Source: Phycisphaerae bacterium RAS2
GTDB lineage: Bacteria > Planctomycetota > Phycisphaerae > UBA1845 > UTPLA1
DNA: 64,000 nt
Direction: 5' to 3'
Assembly: GCA_007753915.1 (NCBI GenBank)
Contig: CP036352.1
Coordinates: 3,039,306 to 3,103,305, forward strand
In this document: piece by piece, positions 43,559-51,512 of the stretch
How positions within the stretch are numbered: position 1 is the stretch's first letter
How the letters are laid out: each line of letters opens with the position of its first letter
Notes under the pieces: generated by a model
The model's database searches: none
What the model was told of the DNA's origin: nothing
What the model saw: the letters and a program-made list of their open reading frames with translations, nothing else
Made by a program: the position numbers and the translations under genes

Positions 43559-44571
43559 AACTGAATCTCAAAAAAGAGCTGGCCGCGATGGAGCAGATGA
43601 CCGTCGGCCAGTTGCACGACCGCTACGTCGAGGTGTTCGGCGAGCCGGTCCGCAGCCGGCACCGGCAATACCTGATCCGCCGAATCGCGTGGCGGCTTCA
43701 GGCCAACGCCGAGGGCGGCCTATCCGAACGGGCGTTACGCCGAGCCGAGGAACTGGCCAACGACGCCGACGTTCGCGTCACGCCGCCACGGGGGCCATAC
43801 GTTCGCCAGTCGGGGAACCAAGCGATGTACGGTCGATACGGGACACCGCGGATCACCGGCTTGATCCGGAACGAAGGGATGCAGGTGAATCACAAGCGGG
43901 TCGAGCGAATCTGGAAGGCCGCCGGGCTGAAGGTGCCGAAGAAGCAGCCGCGACGTGGTCGATTGTGGCTGAATGATGGTTCCTGCGTTCGGCTTCGGCC
44001 GGAGCACAAGGATCACGTCTGGGCGTATGACTTTGTGCAGGCGTGGACGCATGACGGCCGGCCGTTTCGGATGTTGACGCTGGTGGATGAGTACACGCGG
44101 GAGTGCCTGGCGATTGACGTGGCGAGAAGGTTGCGATCGGATGATGTGCTGGAGCGGCTGGCGTGGTTGTTTGCGACGCGGGGTGTGCCGGGGCATCTGC
44201 GGAGCGACAATGGTCCGGAGTTCACGGCGAAGGTGGTTCGCGAGTGGCTGGCCCGAGTCGGCGTGAAGACGCTGTTCATCGAGCCGGGAAGCCCCTGGGA
44301 GAACGGCTACGTGGAGAGTTTTAACGGGAAGCTGAGCGATGAGTTGCTGAATGGCGAGATCTTCTACACGTTGAAAGAGGCGAAGGTCTTGATTGAGCGC
44401 TGGCGGGTTCATTCCAACACGGTTCGGCCGCACAGTGCGTTGGGCTATCGGCCGCCGGCCCCTGAGGCCCGAATGAGCGCGCCGCTGTGGGCAGGCTCCG
44501 CTCCGTTCGCTCCGCTCACTGCGCTCCGCCCGCCCACAGCGTGTGCTGTGAACGGTGTTGGACTAACATAA
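43555..44571 (+). CDS. Chimeric gene: DUF2924 N-terminus fused in frame to IS3-family transposase
   Basis: The 338-residue frame has two unrelated parts. Residues 1 to about 80 match DUF2924 (KKELAAMEQMTVGQLHDRYVEVFGEPVRSRHRQYLIRRIAWRLQA), a family found near recombinases, but only its first half. From about residue 85 it is an IS3-family OrfB: helix-turn-helix region YGTPRITGLIRNEGMQVNHKRVERIW, then the DDE triad Asp159, Asp218 and Glu254 with spacing 58 and 35. The OrfB N-terminus and all of orfA are missing. The last 30 residues run into the right end of the element. The catalytic triad is intact, yet without orfA transposition is unlikely. It is best seen as an accidental fusion, possibly expressed from the DUF2924 start. 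Confidence 0.75.
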   Translation: MKLNLKKELAAMEQMTVGQLHDRYVEVFGEPVRSRHRQYLIRRIAWRLQANAEGGLSERALRRAEELANDADVRVTPPRGPYVRQSGNQAMYGRYGTPRITGLIRNEGMQVNHKRVERIWKAAGLKVPKKQPRRGRLWLNDGSCVRLRPEHKDHVWAYDFVQAWTHDGRPFRMLTLVDEYTRECLAIDVARRLRSDDVLERLAWLFATRGVPGHLRSDNGPEFTAKVVREWLARVGVKTLFIEPGSPWENGYVESFNGKLSDELLNGEIFYTLKEAKVLIERWRVHSNTVRPHSALGYRPPAPEARMSAPLWAGSAPFAPLTALRPPTACAVNGVGLT

Positions 44572-44600
44572 CAGGTGGACTAAACCGTGGGGGAAGGTCA
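43795..44600 (+). mobile_element. IS3-family insertion sequence remnant, left end lost
   Basis: The segment carries most of an IS3-type orfB (the sequence style resembles the IS407 group). The right end probably lies within GGTGGACTAAACCGTGGGGG around 44572-44600, just after the orfB stop. No matching inverted left end and no orfA can be found, so the left part was deleted at the junction with DUF2924 near 43795. Boundaries are approximate. Confidence 0.65.
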
Positions 44601-45008
44601 AATCCCGTCTGAATGATGCAGGCTCGTTCGAACCGAGCGACACTCGCTGCCGACGATTCCTCGGCGGGTTGCTGCGCCATTATTACCGCGCTGCGTGACC
44701 GAGCAGCTGAATTAATCTGGACACAGCCGCTCATTTCAACCCGAGCAAGATTGGATAGGATACTTCTGCGCGCGGATGGCAAATCGCATTGTTCTCGACA
44801 CTTGACCGGGCCACATTGCCCGCATACTCACTGATCAAAACCCTCCGACATTCTGGACCCGTACTGGTGGACCCGCGCGAGCACTTCAACATCTTGGAGC
44901 CGCTCTGGTGGCTCCGCACGATCGCTACGGCCCCGTTCTCCTCGTCGTTTACATTTTTCAGCCCTGCTGGCGGCGGGTCGGTCGTGCCAATCAAGAGCCT
45001 TCTCCTGC
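44601..45008. other. Region between IS remnant and DUF5076 gene
   Basis: This 408-base stretch has overlapping small open frames but nothing family-like. Its right half contains two tandem copies of the dispersed 33-base repeat, listed separately. It looks like decayed sequence. Confidence 0.5.
44841..44915 (-). repeat. Two tandem copies (A, B) of a dispersed ~33-base repeat
   Basis: Copy A (44841-44873) and copy B (44881-44915) share the pattern CCGACATT-TGGACCCG-CTCTGG-GGACCCG with differences. On the minus strand they read like TCCACCAGTACGGGTCCAGA. Related copies lie at 47496-47529 (same orientation) and 51471-51505 (opposite). Confidence 0.65.
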
Positions 45009-45284
45009 TCAAGAATCCGTTGCATTTGCCAATTCAGCTTCCAATCCGGCTTTGATACGTTGGAGGGCCACAGACGTATCTCGCCCATCCTCGTGGTGGT
45101 AGGCGTTGGCGATGTGCTTCATCAAGTCGCATAGCATGATCCCCCATGCGGCGGGGTCCTTCCACGCGCCGACGCGGAGCGCGACATGCTGTTGTTTGTT
45201 GGCGATCCATACCCGAAGTAATTCACACGAACGCGAGTCTTCATGGGCGGCGGTTGGTATCTCAAGTGCATCGTCGGCTGACAT
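45009..45284 (-). CDS. DUF5076 family protein
   Basis: The 91-residue product has the family-like core CELLRVWIANKQQHVALRVGAWKDPAAWGIMLCDLMKHIANAYHHE, close to what I recall of DUF5076. No function is known. GGGAG lies shortly before the ATG at 45284. It sits 70 bases from the LRR gene on the same strand but is probably a separate unit, left behind with the other mobile-type genes of the island. Confidence 0.7.
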   Translation of the reverse strand: MSADDALEIPTAAHEDSRSCELLRVWIANKQQHVALRVGAWKDPAAWGIMLCDLMKHIANAYHHEDGRDTSVALQRIKAGLEAELANATDS

Positions 45285-45354
45285 GTTAACTCCCGAAGCT
45301 GACCGTCACTCGACATTAACGACTAGTAGTACAATGCGACTGGATCAATGCGCT

Positions 45355-46233
45355 TCAGTACGGCGGAAAATCGCTCCTCCTATGAGTGTAATGCCTCCGC
45401 TCGCGGAACAACACCTTCTTCAATGGCGGGTTTCGAATCAGTGGGCTTAGATCGCCATCTACGATGTTAGTCGATGCTGTAAACGTACATTGTGTAAGGT
45501 TAGCATTCTGTCTGATTGGTACGAGTGAATCAATACTCCCGCAGCCATCAAGCCCTAAAGTGTGAAGCCGCGTTAGGTTGCGAATGGGCTCTATGCTGTG
45601 AATCTTCTTGCAGCCCTCGATATCTAATACGTCAAGGTCAGACAAATTCTCCAATCCTTCCATACTGTCAAGCGTGTTGACATGATACAGTCCCAGGAAG
45701 TTCAACTTCGACAACACCCCTATGCCCTTCAATGACTTGAGGCGTGAAGACCGAATGATGAGTGACTTGAGATTGGTCAGTTGATTGAGTTGATGTAGAT
45801 CATCCGCCTTGAACGAAGCAAGGTCCAGTTTCTGGAGCGACGTCTTTTCAAACAACCCCTTTTGCTTCCCGTAGGCAGTCATGCATTTGATCAAATCGGG
45901 AAAGCACGTATAGTCAATCGGCGTACCAGAAGACCCATTAAGCGTCAAATAGCGAATATGCCGACAGGCATGAATCGCGGAGATATCGATCAGCCAGCGG
46001 TGAATGATGAACAACCCGTCGATGAAGTCGAAACGATCCAGTGGCTCCAGCGCTTCCGCGTGATAGTAATTGGTGTTGATCTCAAGGTGATGGATACCCT
46101 CCTCAAGCATGAAGGCCTGCGATTCCATTGCCTCGCCATCGCGCAGTAGGAGTCGGCGACCCCTGCTGGTGTCTCGAACCATAAAGCCCTTCAGTGAGTA
46201 GGGTAATAGTCTGTCCGCGTTCGCTTCTGTCAC
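45355..46233 (-). CDS. Leucine-rich-repeat protein, predicted immunity to the GIY-YIG RHS tip
   Basis: The 292-residue product has about five or six LRR units from residue 95 to 270 (for example LTNLKSLIIRSSRLKSLKGI, LSKLNFLGLYHVNTLDSMEGL, LTRLHTLGLDGCGSIDSLVPI). There is no signal peptide, so it should act in the cytoplasm. It starts at a GTG that overlaps the stop of the RHS fragment by four bases (GTGA), the position expected for the immunity gene of a polymorphic toxin. A cytoplasmic location fits protection from a nuclease. The immunity role is inference from position. Confidence 0.7.
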   Translation of the reverse strand: MTEANADRLLPYSLKGFMVRDTSRGRRLLLRDGEAMESQAFMLEEGIHHLEINTNYYHAEALEPLDRFDFIDGLFIIHRWLIDISAIHACRHIRYLTLNGSSGTPIDYTCFPDLIKCMTAYGKQKGLFEKTSLQKLDLASFKADDLHQLNQLTNLKSLIIRSSRLKSLKGIGVLSKLNFLGLYHVNTLDSMEGLENLSDLDVLDIEGCKKIHSIEPIRNLTRLHTLGLDGCGSIDSLVPIRQNANLTQCTFTASTNIVDGDLSPLIRNPPLKKVLFRERRHYTHRRSDFPPY

Positions 46234-47474
46234 GGCTTCTTCAATCTGCGAAGTGTAATTCCCAGGCGCTTCGCCCGCCTCTCTCCTATGGGGTTTCTCT
46301 TGTTCGCAAGATTATCGATTCCCCCCAGATCATCAATTCGACTCTGTTCGGCGATTTCTCGCTGGAGTTTGCTTCCTTCAACGGCAGTCTTTTTCACGGA
46401 TTCCTTGTCGCCTGGCGAGAGCCGACCGTCCCGAACGTGCTCATCGAGCCGGCGGTCAATTTCCTCTGATTGCCCGACATACGTCTTGCCTGTTTTTATG
46501 TCAACAAATTCGTATATACCGGCGATGATGTTGACGGCGTCATCTGCTTTGTCGATTCCGATAAGAATCTTCCCGGCGATTCCGGCCTCAACGATCGCGC
46601 CTCCCGGTACGATCAGGCCAAATATCGTCAAATAGATATTTGCACCGGTAACAACGGCGTCATGGGCAAGCCCTTCGTCGACTACCGGGATATGGCCTCC
46701 GCGGGCCCAGAGAGGCACGATACCACCAACGAATTGTCCAGAACGGCACGCCGCGTTTCGCTCATCAAAGTCATCAAAGCATCCTCCGACTGTTGGTACG
46801 CCTACACCGGTTGCACCGGAGAATGCATGCTTCAGGCATTTGCGCAATGCCGTAACCGAAGCTTGGAAGCACTTATATTTATCGCAGTCGCTCCACGCAC
46901 CTTCCAAGCCAAACGGGTCTACCCACCCAAAGGGGTTGCTAAAAACGTATTGATAGAGATTGAGGCCATTAGCGTATCCAATTGGATCTCGCTGCCCCCA
47001 TCGGCCGAGATGCGGCAGGTAGGTCCGCGCGTAGAAATGATACGTTTCCGTCACCGCGTCGTACCGCTTGCCCGTCCACATGAACGGGTTGCCGTAGGCC
47101 GAGTACGTCAGTGAATTGGCGGTGAGCACCTCGTCGCCGCCGCAGATGTTCGCCTTCCACGCCACCGGGTCGCAGCCGGTCTCTGACTGATCGCACGGCT
47201 CGCCGCTGGCCGGGCCGTCCGGATCGTGCGGCCGCTCGACTACTACGCGGCCATACGGATCATACGTGTACCGCTCGACGAGCCGGCCCACGTTGTCGGT
47301 CAGGGCCACGACGCTGCCCAGCGCATCATGCAGATAATAGTAGAAAATCGGCGGCGTCGGCGGCGGCACGTTCGGCTCCCACGTGTTCGGCATCCCCGCG
47401 CCGGTGAAGTCCACCAGCACGATGGGTTCGGGGAACCGCGCCGCGTTGCTCGCAAGCTCACCGACCAAAACCAA
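46230..47474 (-). CDS. Orphan RHS fragment with GIY-YIG nuclease toxin tip
   Basis: The 414-residue frame begins inside the RHS core: residues 13-189 match the last part of the neighbouring long RHS protein and include YDAVTETYHFYARTYLPHLGRWGQRDPIG, the core-closing motif. Residues 190-318 are a variable linker with a hydrophobic stretch (IYLTIFGLIVPGGAIVEAGIAG). Residues 319-414 are a GIY-YIG nuclease: GIY at 319-321, YVG at 332-334, Arg/His in RRLDEHV, Glu in LQREIAEQ and NKRNP. The first codon is TTG with GGAGG just before it, so it may be translated alone, but it lacks a secretion part and may act as a spare tip. The LRR gene follows with a GTGA overlap. Confidence 0.82.
   Translation of the reverse strand: MVLVGELASNAARFPEPIVLVDFTGAGMPNTWEPNVPPPTPPIFYYYLHDALGSVVALTDNVGRLVERYTYDPYGRVVVERPHDPDGPASGEPCDQSETGCDPVAWKANICGGDEVLTANSLTYSAYGNPFMWTGKRYDAVTETYHFYARTYLPHLGRWGQRDPIGYANGLNLYQYVFSNPFGWVDPFGLEGAWSDCDKYKCFQASVTALRKCLKHAFSGATGVGVPTVGGCFDDFDERNAACRSGQFVGGIVPLWARGGHIPVVDEGLAHDAVVTGANIYLTIFGLIVPGGAIVEAGIAGKILIGIDKADDAVNIIAGIYEFVDIKTGKTYVGQSEEIDRRLDEHVRDGRLSPGDKESVKKTAVEGSKLQREIAEQSRIDDLGGIDNLANKRNPIGERRAKRLGITLRRLKKP
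46908..47438 (-). repeat. RHS core block shared with 48651-49169
   Basis: This part of the orphan fragment encodes 177 residues that align closely with 173 residues of the long RHS gene. DNA identity is very high in places: between about 47262 and 47355, and 48994 and 49090, I count only about four to six differences. Such a block could allow homologous exchange of toxin tips. Confidence 0.8.
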
Positions 47475-47495
47475 CCTCCGAAACCGAATGGGTTG

Positions 47496-47529
47496 CCCTC
47501 CGACATTTTGGACCCGCTCTGGCGAACCC
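47496..47529 (-). repeat. Copy C of the dispersed ~33-base repeat
   Basis: On the plus strand it reads CCCTCCGACATTTTGGACCC followed by GCTCTGGCGAACCC. It lies just upstream of the orphan RHS fragment and is inverted relative to copy D at 51471-51505. Confidence 0.65.
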
Positions 47530-47565
47530 GCGCGGCCGGCGTGAGCGTCGCGCCGCTTGCGTCAC

Positions 47566-48048
47566 TTAATCATGTCGTTTGGTACACTCTTCCAGTGCAG
47601 TCCTTAAGTTGAGACCCATCTCTCCATCAAATTCCAGGCTTGAATCATTCTTGAGGGCGGTCAAAAGCATACACCCGTCCTTGGTTTCTGGATTAGCGAG
47701 GTGAAATAATATTACAACTTGAGTTTGATGTAATATGATACGTTGAGTAGGAGATAACGATTGGCTCGCCAGCCTAATCTCACAGATTCTATACACTTCT
47801 ACTAAAACGGGGGAGTCAGATTCACTCTGAACAAATGGGCGAACTAATTTGTCTGCCGCACTATAGGGATCGTCTTGAGCCGAAGGGAAGGAAAGCATCA
47901 ACAGTTTCTCAACGATTTCTGTGGCCGATTTGTTGAATGCAATCGAATCGTTCATTTTCTGCCTGCAAGCGCAAAACAACAACAACCCCGAAATCGTAAA
48001 CGCAATCCATTGTAGCAACTCAGACTTCGCATTGAATTGCAAAATCAC
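47566..48048 (-). CDS. Predicted lipoprotein, likely immunity to the L,D-transpeptidase-like RHS tip
   Basis: The 160-residue product starts with a short polar leader and a hydrophobic segment ending in LLLFCAC, which looks like a lipobox, so the protein should sit in a membrane facing the periplasm. The rest is helical and matches no family I know. The GTG start overlaps the RHS stop in GTGA, the immunity-gene position. A periplasmic anchor is where an inhibitor of a peptidoglycan-acting toxin would be needed, so location and toxin type agree. The role is inferred. Confidence 0.65.
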   Translation of the reverse strand: MILQFNAKSELLQWIAFTISGLLLFCACRQKMNDSIAFNKSATEIVEKLLMLSFPSAQDDPYSAADKLVRPFVQSESDSPVLVEVYRICEIRLASQSLSPTQRIILHQTQVVILFHLANPETKDGCMLLTALKNDSSLEFDGEMGLNLRTALEECTKRHD

Positions 48049-51000
48049 GGCTTTAACCCCTTCTTGTTACCAGCCCTTTTCCCACTCTTATTGCCGGAAG
48101 AGGTCGGTGGTTGCGCAGTTGAGACCTCAGACGGATCAGGCAGAACTATGAGCGTACCTCGATATTTCACTCCTCTGAATGACAGGCTGCCCACATCAAT
48201 GACTGCCTTCAACTTTTCGAAACAGCTCTTGCTGCGTACTGTAACGCAGCCTTCGCTAATTTGCCCCTGGTGAAATCCAAATGTACTTCTACCAGTTTCT
48301 GTTTTCTCGGTATATTGAAAATATCCGCTCTTGTCCTTCTTTTGGGGGCACAAATTGTACCACGTTCGTTTGTGCTCCGGATGTTCACGGCTGGTACAAA
48401 TCAAGTACTCGTTGGGTGGCGTAGGACCACCTGTCTTGTTGGGGTCTCTTTCACCTGACTTTATTGTCTTACATGTGACTTCTTGGTCGCCATTCTTACA
48501 TGTGACTTCATAAGTCGCATTATTGACCCAACAAATTGTCGCTCCGGGCGGATCGCCCGCAGGGCCGATAGGCCGGGGACGTTGCTCTTCCGGTTCTTGA
48601 GTTGTAGGCTGACTTGCAGACTGTGAGGCTTCCGGCGCAGCTGCGAGAAGGCCATACTGATCAATCAAGCCGATCGGGTTTGAACCAACATAAGCATAAA
48701 GATTGATTCCATCTTGGTAGGAGATTGGATCGCGTTGCAGCCACCGTCCTAGCCCCGGCGAATACGTACGGTAGTGGAAGTGATACGTCCCCGTCACGGC
48801 GTCATACCGCTGGCCCGTCCACATGAATGGATTGCCGTAGGCCGAGTAGGTCAACGCGTTCGCGCCGAGCACGCCACCCCCGCAGACGTTCGCCACCCAC
48901 TCCACTGGGTCGCAACCTGTCGTGCAGGGATTCGCGTCCGCTGGGCCATCCTGGTCATCTGGCTGCTCGACCACCACGCGCCCATACGGATCATACGTGT
49001 ACCGCTCGACCAGCCGGCCCACGTTGTCGGTCAGGGCTACGACGCTGCCCAGGGCGTCATGCAGATAATAGTAGAAAATCGGCGGTGTCGGGACCGGCAC
49101 TTCGGGGTCCCACGTGTTGGGCATCCCCGCGCCGGTGAAGTCCACCATCACGATCGGCTCGGGGAAGCGATTCGCGTCGCCCCACACGAACTCCCGCGCG
49201 AGCGGCCAGCCATCGCCGCAGCCGGTCGCCGTCACGCCGCACTCGCAGGGCGGGGCCGTCTCGCCGCAGGCGTCAGTGCCGGTGCAGCAGGCGTACTCCT
49301 GAATCGTCTCCAGGCCGGCGTACACGTGCCGAATCCTCCGTGGAGCCGGGGCGGGCGTCGGCGTCGCGCCATCGTCCCACCGCGTGCCCAAGGCCTCATC
49401 GACGTATTGTATCGTCTCGACCCGGCGGCCGAGGGCGTCGTACTTGAATACATACAACGGGTGCATCCCTTCGTCCGATTCGTCGTGCAGCGGCCCGAAC
49501 TGGCCGTTCTGGTACGGCCCCGGCTGGCCGTCAAAGTCCCGATGAACCGCGATGACCCGGTTCTCCTCGTCGTACACGAACTCCAGCCCGGCCGGCGGCT
49601 CGTTGGTTCCCGGCGGCTCGACGAAGCGGCCCGTCGGATCAAAGGTCAGGCAGCCAGCGAGGTCGTGCGCCGGCGAGACCGAAGAACCCGCTTCAGGCCC
49701 GTCGGGGTCGATTTCGGTGTACTGGTTGACGCCGTTCGCCTCGCGCGTCTCGATCCGAGGCTGGCGAACGTCTCCCGTTCGCTCTCGGTACTCGAGCCAG
49801 TTCCCTCGCGTATCCAGATCCGTCCACTGCTGCACGTTGGCCAGCCCGGGCAACTCGTTGTGCGGATCGATCTCCGTTCCGGCCGTGTTTAGCAGCCCCC
49901 GGTCCATCGACGTCAGCCGGTCGCGATTGTCGTAGCCGTACAACTCCGAGCGATCCAGTTCAACAGTCGGCGTCACGGCAAATGGCTGCACTTCCCAGCG
50001 CTTGCGCGCGTATTTGCGGTTGCCGTTGGCGTCGTAGCCGTAGTTCATCGTCAGGTGAGGATAAGGCGCGGTCCAGCCGAAGTTAGCCGTGTACTCGATT
50101 TCCGTGAGGCGGCCGTTGGCGTCGTAATCGAATGAGTCCTCGACCAAGTTCTGCATGACGCCGCTCGTGCGCCGGTCGGCCGCATCGAAATTCCACTGAC
50201 GCAGCGTTCCCGAGCCGTGCATGATCGCATCGAGCCGGCCGCGTTGGTCGAACCGGCGGATGTACTCGCCGGTCTGCTCGCCGCACGACGCATTGGGATA
50301 GCAGACGGTTTGCTCGGTCGTGTGCAGGCTGTCGTCGATCAGATAGCCGAATTCCGTTGTGAATGCGGTGCCGCCGCTGATGGAGCCGAAGGCCTGGGTT
50401 TCGGAATCGGGCCGGCCGAGCTTGTCGTACTCGCGTGCCCATTCATATTCGACGGTGCCGAGACCGGTGCCGGGCACGAAACGCTTGGCGTTTTTCAGCC
50501 GCCCCGATCGGTCAAAACCGAATTCTTCGACGCGCGTCGTGGAGCCGGCTACATAGGTTCGGGTCTTCAGCCGCCCCAGGCGGTCGAATTGATAGGTCGT
50601 CTCAATGTTGCGCTGGTCGTATCGAATGACGTAGTTTTCACTGTGATAGTGAGAGAAGGAAACCGGATCATCATCCTCCGGGTATCGAATGCTCGTCACG
50701 TCCCCGGCATCGTTGTAGTCGTACACCGTGCGGTTCGATGCCGGATCGGCATTGGTGGGTCCATCCACGATAGCGATCAGGAACCGCCCGTCGTATTCGT
50801 AGCAGGTGTGGTTGTCGGCGGTCGGCGTCGACGTTTCCAGCATTGCAGTCTGCGGCTCGGGGTCTTCCTCGTTCCCCTCAATGAGTACGCCCTGTCCCTG
50901 TATCCCTCCGAGCGACTCGCCGTCGAGTTCTTTCTTCTCACTGGACTGGTTCTGGCCACCGCACTCGCCAAAGTCTCCCTGGCAGTCTTCGATGACGCAC

Positions 51001-51470
51001 ACTAGGCGGTTCAGATCGTCGTAGCAGTAGCACGTGCGAATTCCCTCGTTGTTGGTCGTTCCGATCAGATTGCCGCTCTCGTCGTAGACGTGCTCGGTAA
51101 ACTTATCCGTCGGCGTCTCGACGACCGCGTCATGTACCTTCCACTGGCGATCCAGCTCGTCAAACTCAATGGTCCACTCATTGGCCTCGCCATCGGTCCG
51201 GCTGACGACGTTTCCGTTGGCATCGTAGTCGTAGGCCATCAAAACGCCGATGCTGTCCGTGATGGAAGTCACACGATCCGCACCATCGTAGTCATAGGTC
51301 AGCACATGCCCGTTGGGCAATGTGACCGAGGTCGGGTTACCGACGCCGTTGGGATCGTAGATCGTGACGAGGTCCTTGGTCGGGTCGGGCGAAGTTTCTG
51401 TGGTGACCCACTGGACACGCTGCGTCAACCGATTAGCGCCGTCGTACTCGAAGGTCGTCCGCTCGCGCAC
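48045..51470 (-). CDS. RHS/YD-repeat protein with L,D-transpeptidase-like (DUF2778/Tlde1-type) tip
   Basis: The 1141-residue product is made of YD repeats (for example TFEYDGANRLTQRVQW and YDYDANGNVVSRTDGE) that form the RHS shell, up to the core-closing HYRTYSPGLGRWLQRDPI and LIDQYG at residue 940. The last 201 residues are the variable tip: a Pro/Glu-rich linker, three cysteine-containing strands, and GRSTFGFHQGQISEGCVTV, where His1067 and Cys1075 match the H...SxGC active site of L,D-transpeptidase-like DUF2778 toxins that attack peptidoglycan. The start (GTG at 51470) lies directly in YD repeats with a stop 43 bases upstream: no signal, PAAR or N-terminal domain is present, so the 5' end seems lost. 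The predicted immunity gene overlaps by four bases. Confidence 0.82.
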   Translation of the reverse strand: MRERTTFEYDGANRLTQRVQWVTTETSPDPTKDLVTIYDPNGVGNPTSVTLPNGHVLTYDYDGADRVTSITDSIGVLMAYDYDANGNVVSRTDGEANEWTIEFDELDRQWKVHDAVVETPTDKFTEHVYDESGNLIGTTNNEGIRTCYCYDDLNRLVCVIEDCQGDFGECGGQNQSSEKKELDGESLGGIQGQGVLIEGNEEDPEPQTAMLETSTPTADNHTCYEYDGRFLIAIVDGPTNADPASNRTVYDYNDAGDVTSIRYPEDDDPVSFSHYHSENYVIRYDQRNIETTYQFDRLGRLKTRTYVAGSTTRVEEFGFDRSGRLKNAKRFVPGTGLGTVEYEWAREYDKLGRPDSETQAFGSISGGTAFTTEFGYLIDDSLHTTEQTVCYPNASCGEQTGEYIRRFDQRGRLDAIMHGSGTLRQWNFDAADRRTSGVMQNLVEDSFDYDANGRLTEIEYTANFGWTAPYPHLTMNYGYDANGNRKYARKRWEVQPFAVTPTVELDRSELYGYDNRDRLTSMDRGLLNTAGTEIDPHNELPGLANVQQWTDLDTRGNWLEYRERTGDVRQPRIETREANGVNQYTEIDPDGPEAGSSVSPAHDLAGCLTFDPTGRFVEPPGTNEPPAGLEFVYDEENRVIAVHRDFDGQPGPYQNGQFGPLHDESDEGMHPLYVFKYDALGRRVETIQYVDEALGTRWDDGATPTPAPAPRRIRHVYAGLETIQEYACCTGTDACGETAPPCECGVTATGCGDGWPLAREFVWGDANRFPEPIVMVDFTGAGMPNTWDPEVPVPTPPIFYYYLHDALGSVVALTDNVGRLVERYTYDPYGRVVVEQPDDQDGPADANPCTTGCDPVEWVANVCGGGVLGANALTYSAYGNPFMWTGQRYDAVTGTYHFHYRTYSPGLGRWLQRDPISYQDGINLYAYVGSNPIGLIDQYGLLAAAPEASQSASQPTTQEPEEQRPRPIGPAGDPPGATICWVNNATYEVTCKNGDQEVTCKTIKSGERDPNKTGGPTPPNEYLICTSREHPEHKRTWYNLCPQKKDKSGYFQYTEKTETGRSTFGFHQGQISEGCVTVRSKSCFEKLKAVIDVGSLSFRGVKYRGTLIVLPDPSEVSTAQPPTSSGNKSGKRAGNKKGLKP
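48651..49169 (-). repeat. RHS core block shared with 46908-47438
   Basis: This is the last 173 residues of the RHS core in the long gene, from RFPEPIV to LIDQYG. It is the partner of the block in the orphan fragment and directly precedes the tip. Confidence 0.8.
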
Positions 51471-51505
51471 GGGTCCGCCAGAGCGGGTCCAAAACGTCGA
51501 AGTGC
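51471..51505 (+). repeat. Copy D of the dispersed ~33-base repeat
   Basis: GGGTCCGCCAGAGCGGGTCC followed by AAAACGTCGAAG. It touches the first codon of the long RHS frame, on the opposite strand to copies A-C, so copies C and D form inverted repeats around the RHS/lipoprotein module. Confidence 0.65.
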
Positions 51506-51512
51506 TTCCCTT

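Noticed and set aside
43104-43976. 290-residue frame overlapping the small gene and DUF2924
   Set aside because: Very Arg-rich and without family character; the overlapping pair with ATGA coupling is better supported.
44731-45012. 93-residue frame upstream of the DUF5076 gene
   Set aside because: It reads through the tandem repeat copies A and B and overlaps the DUF5076 stop; no family-like sequence.
48774-49892. 372-residue plus-strand frame inside the long RHS gene
   Set aside because: Antisense of YD repeats; the minus-strand RHS frame is unambiguous.
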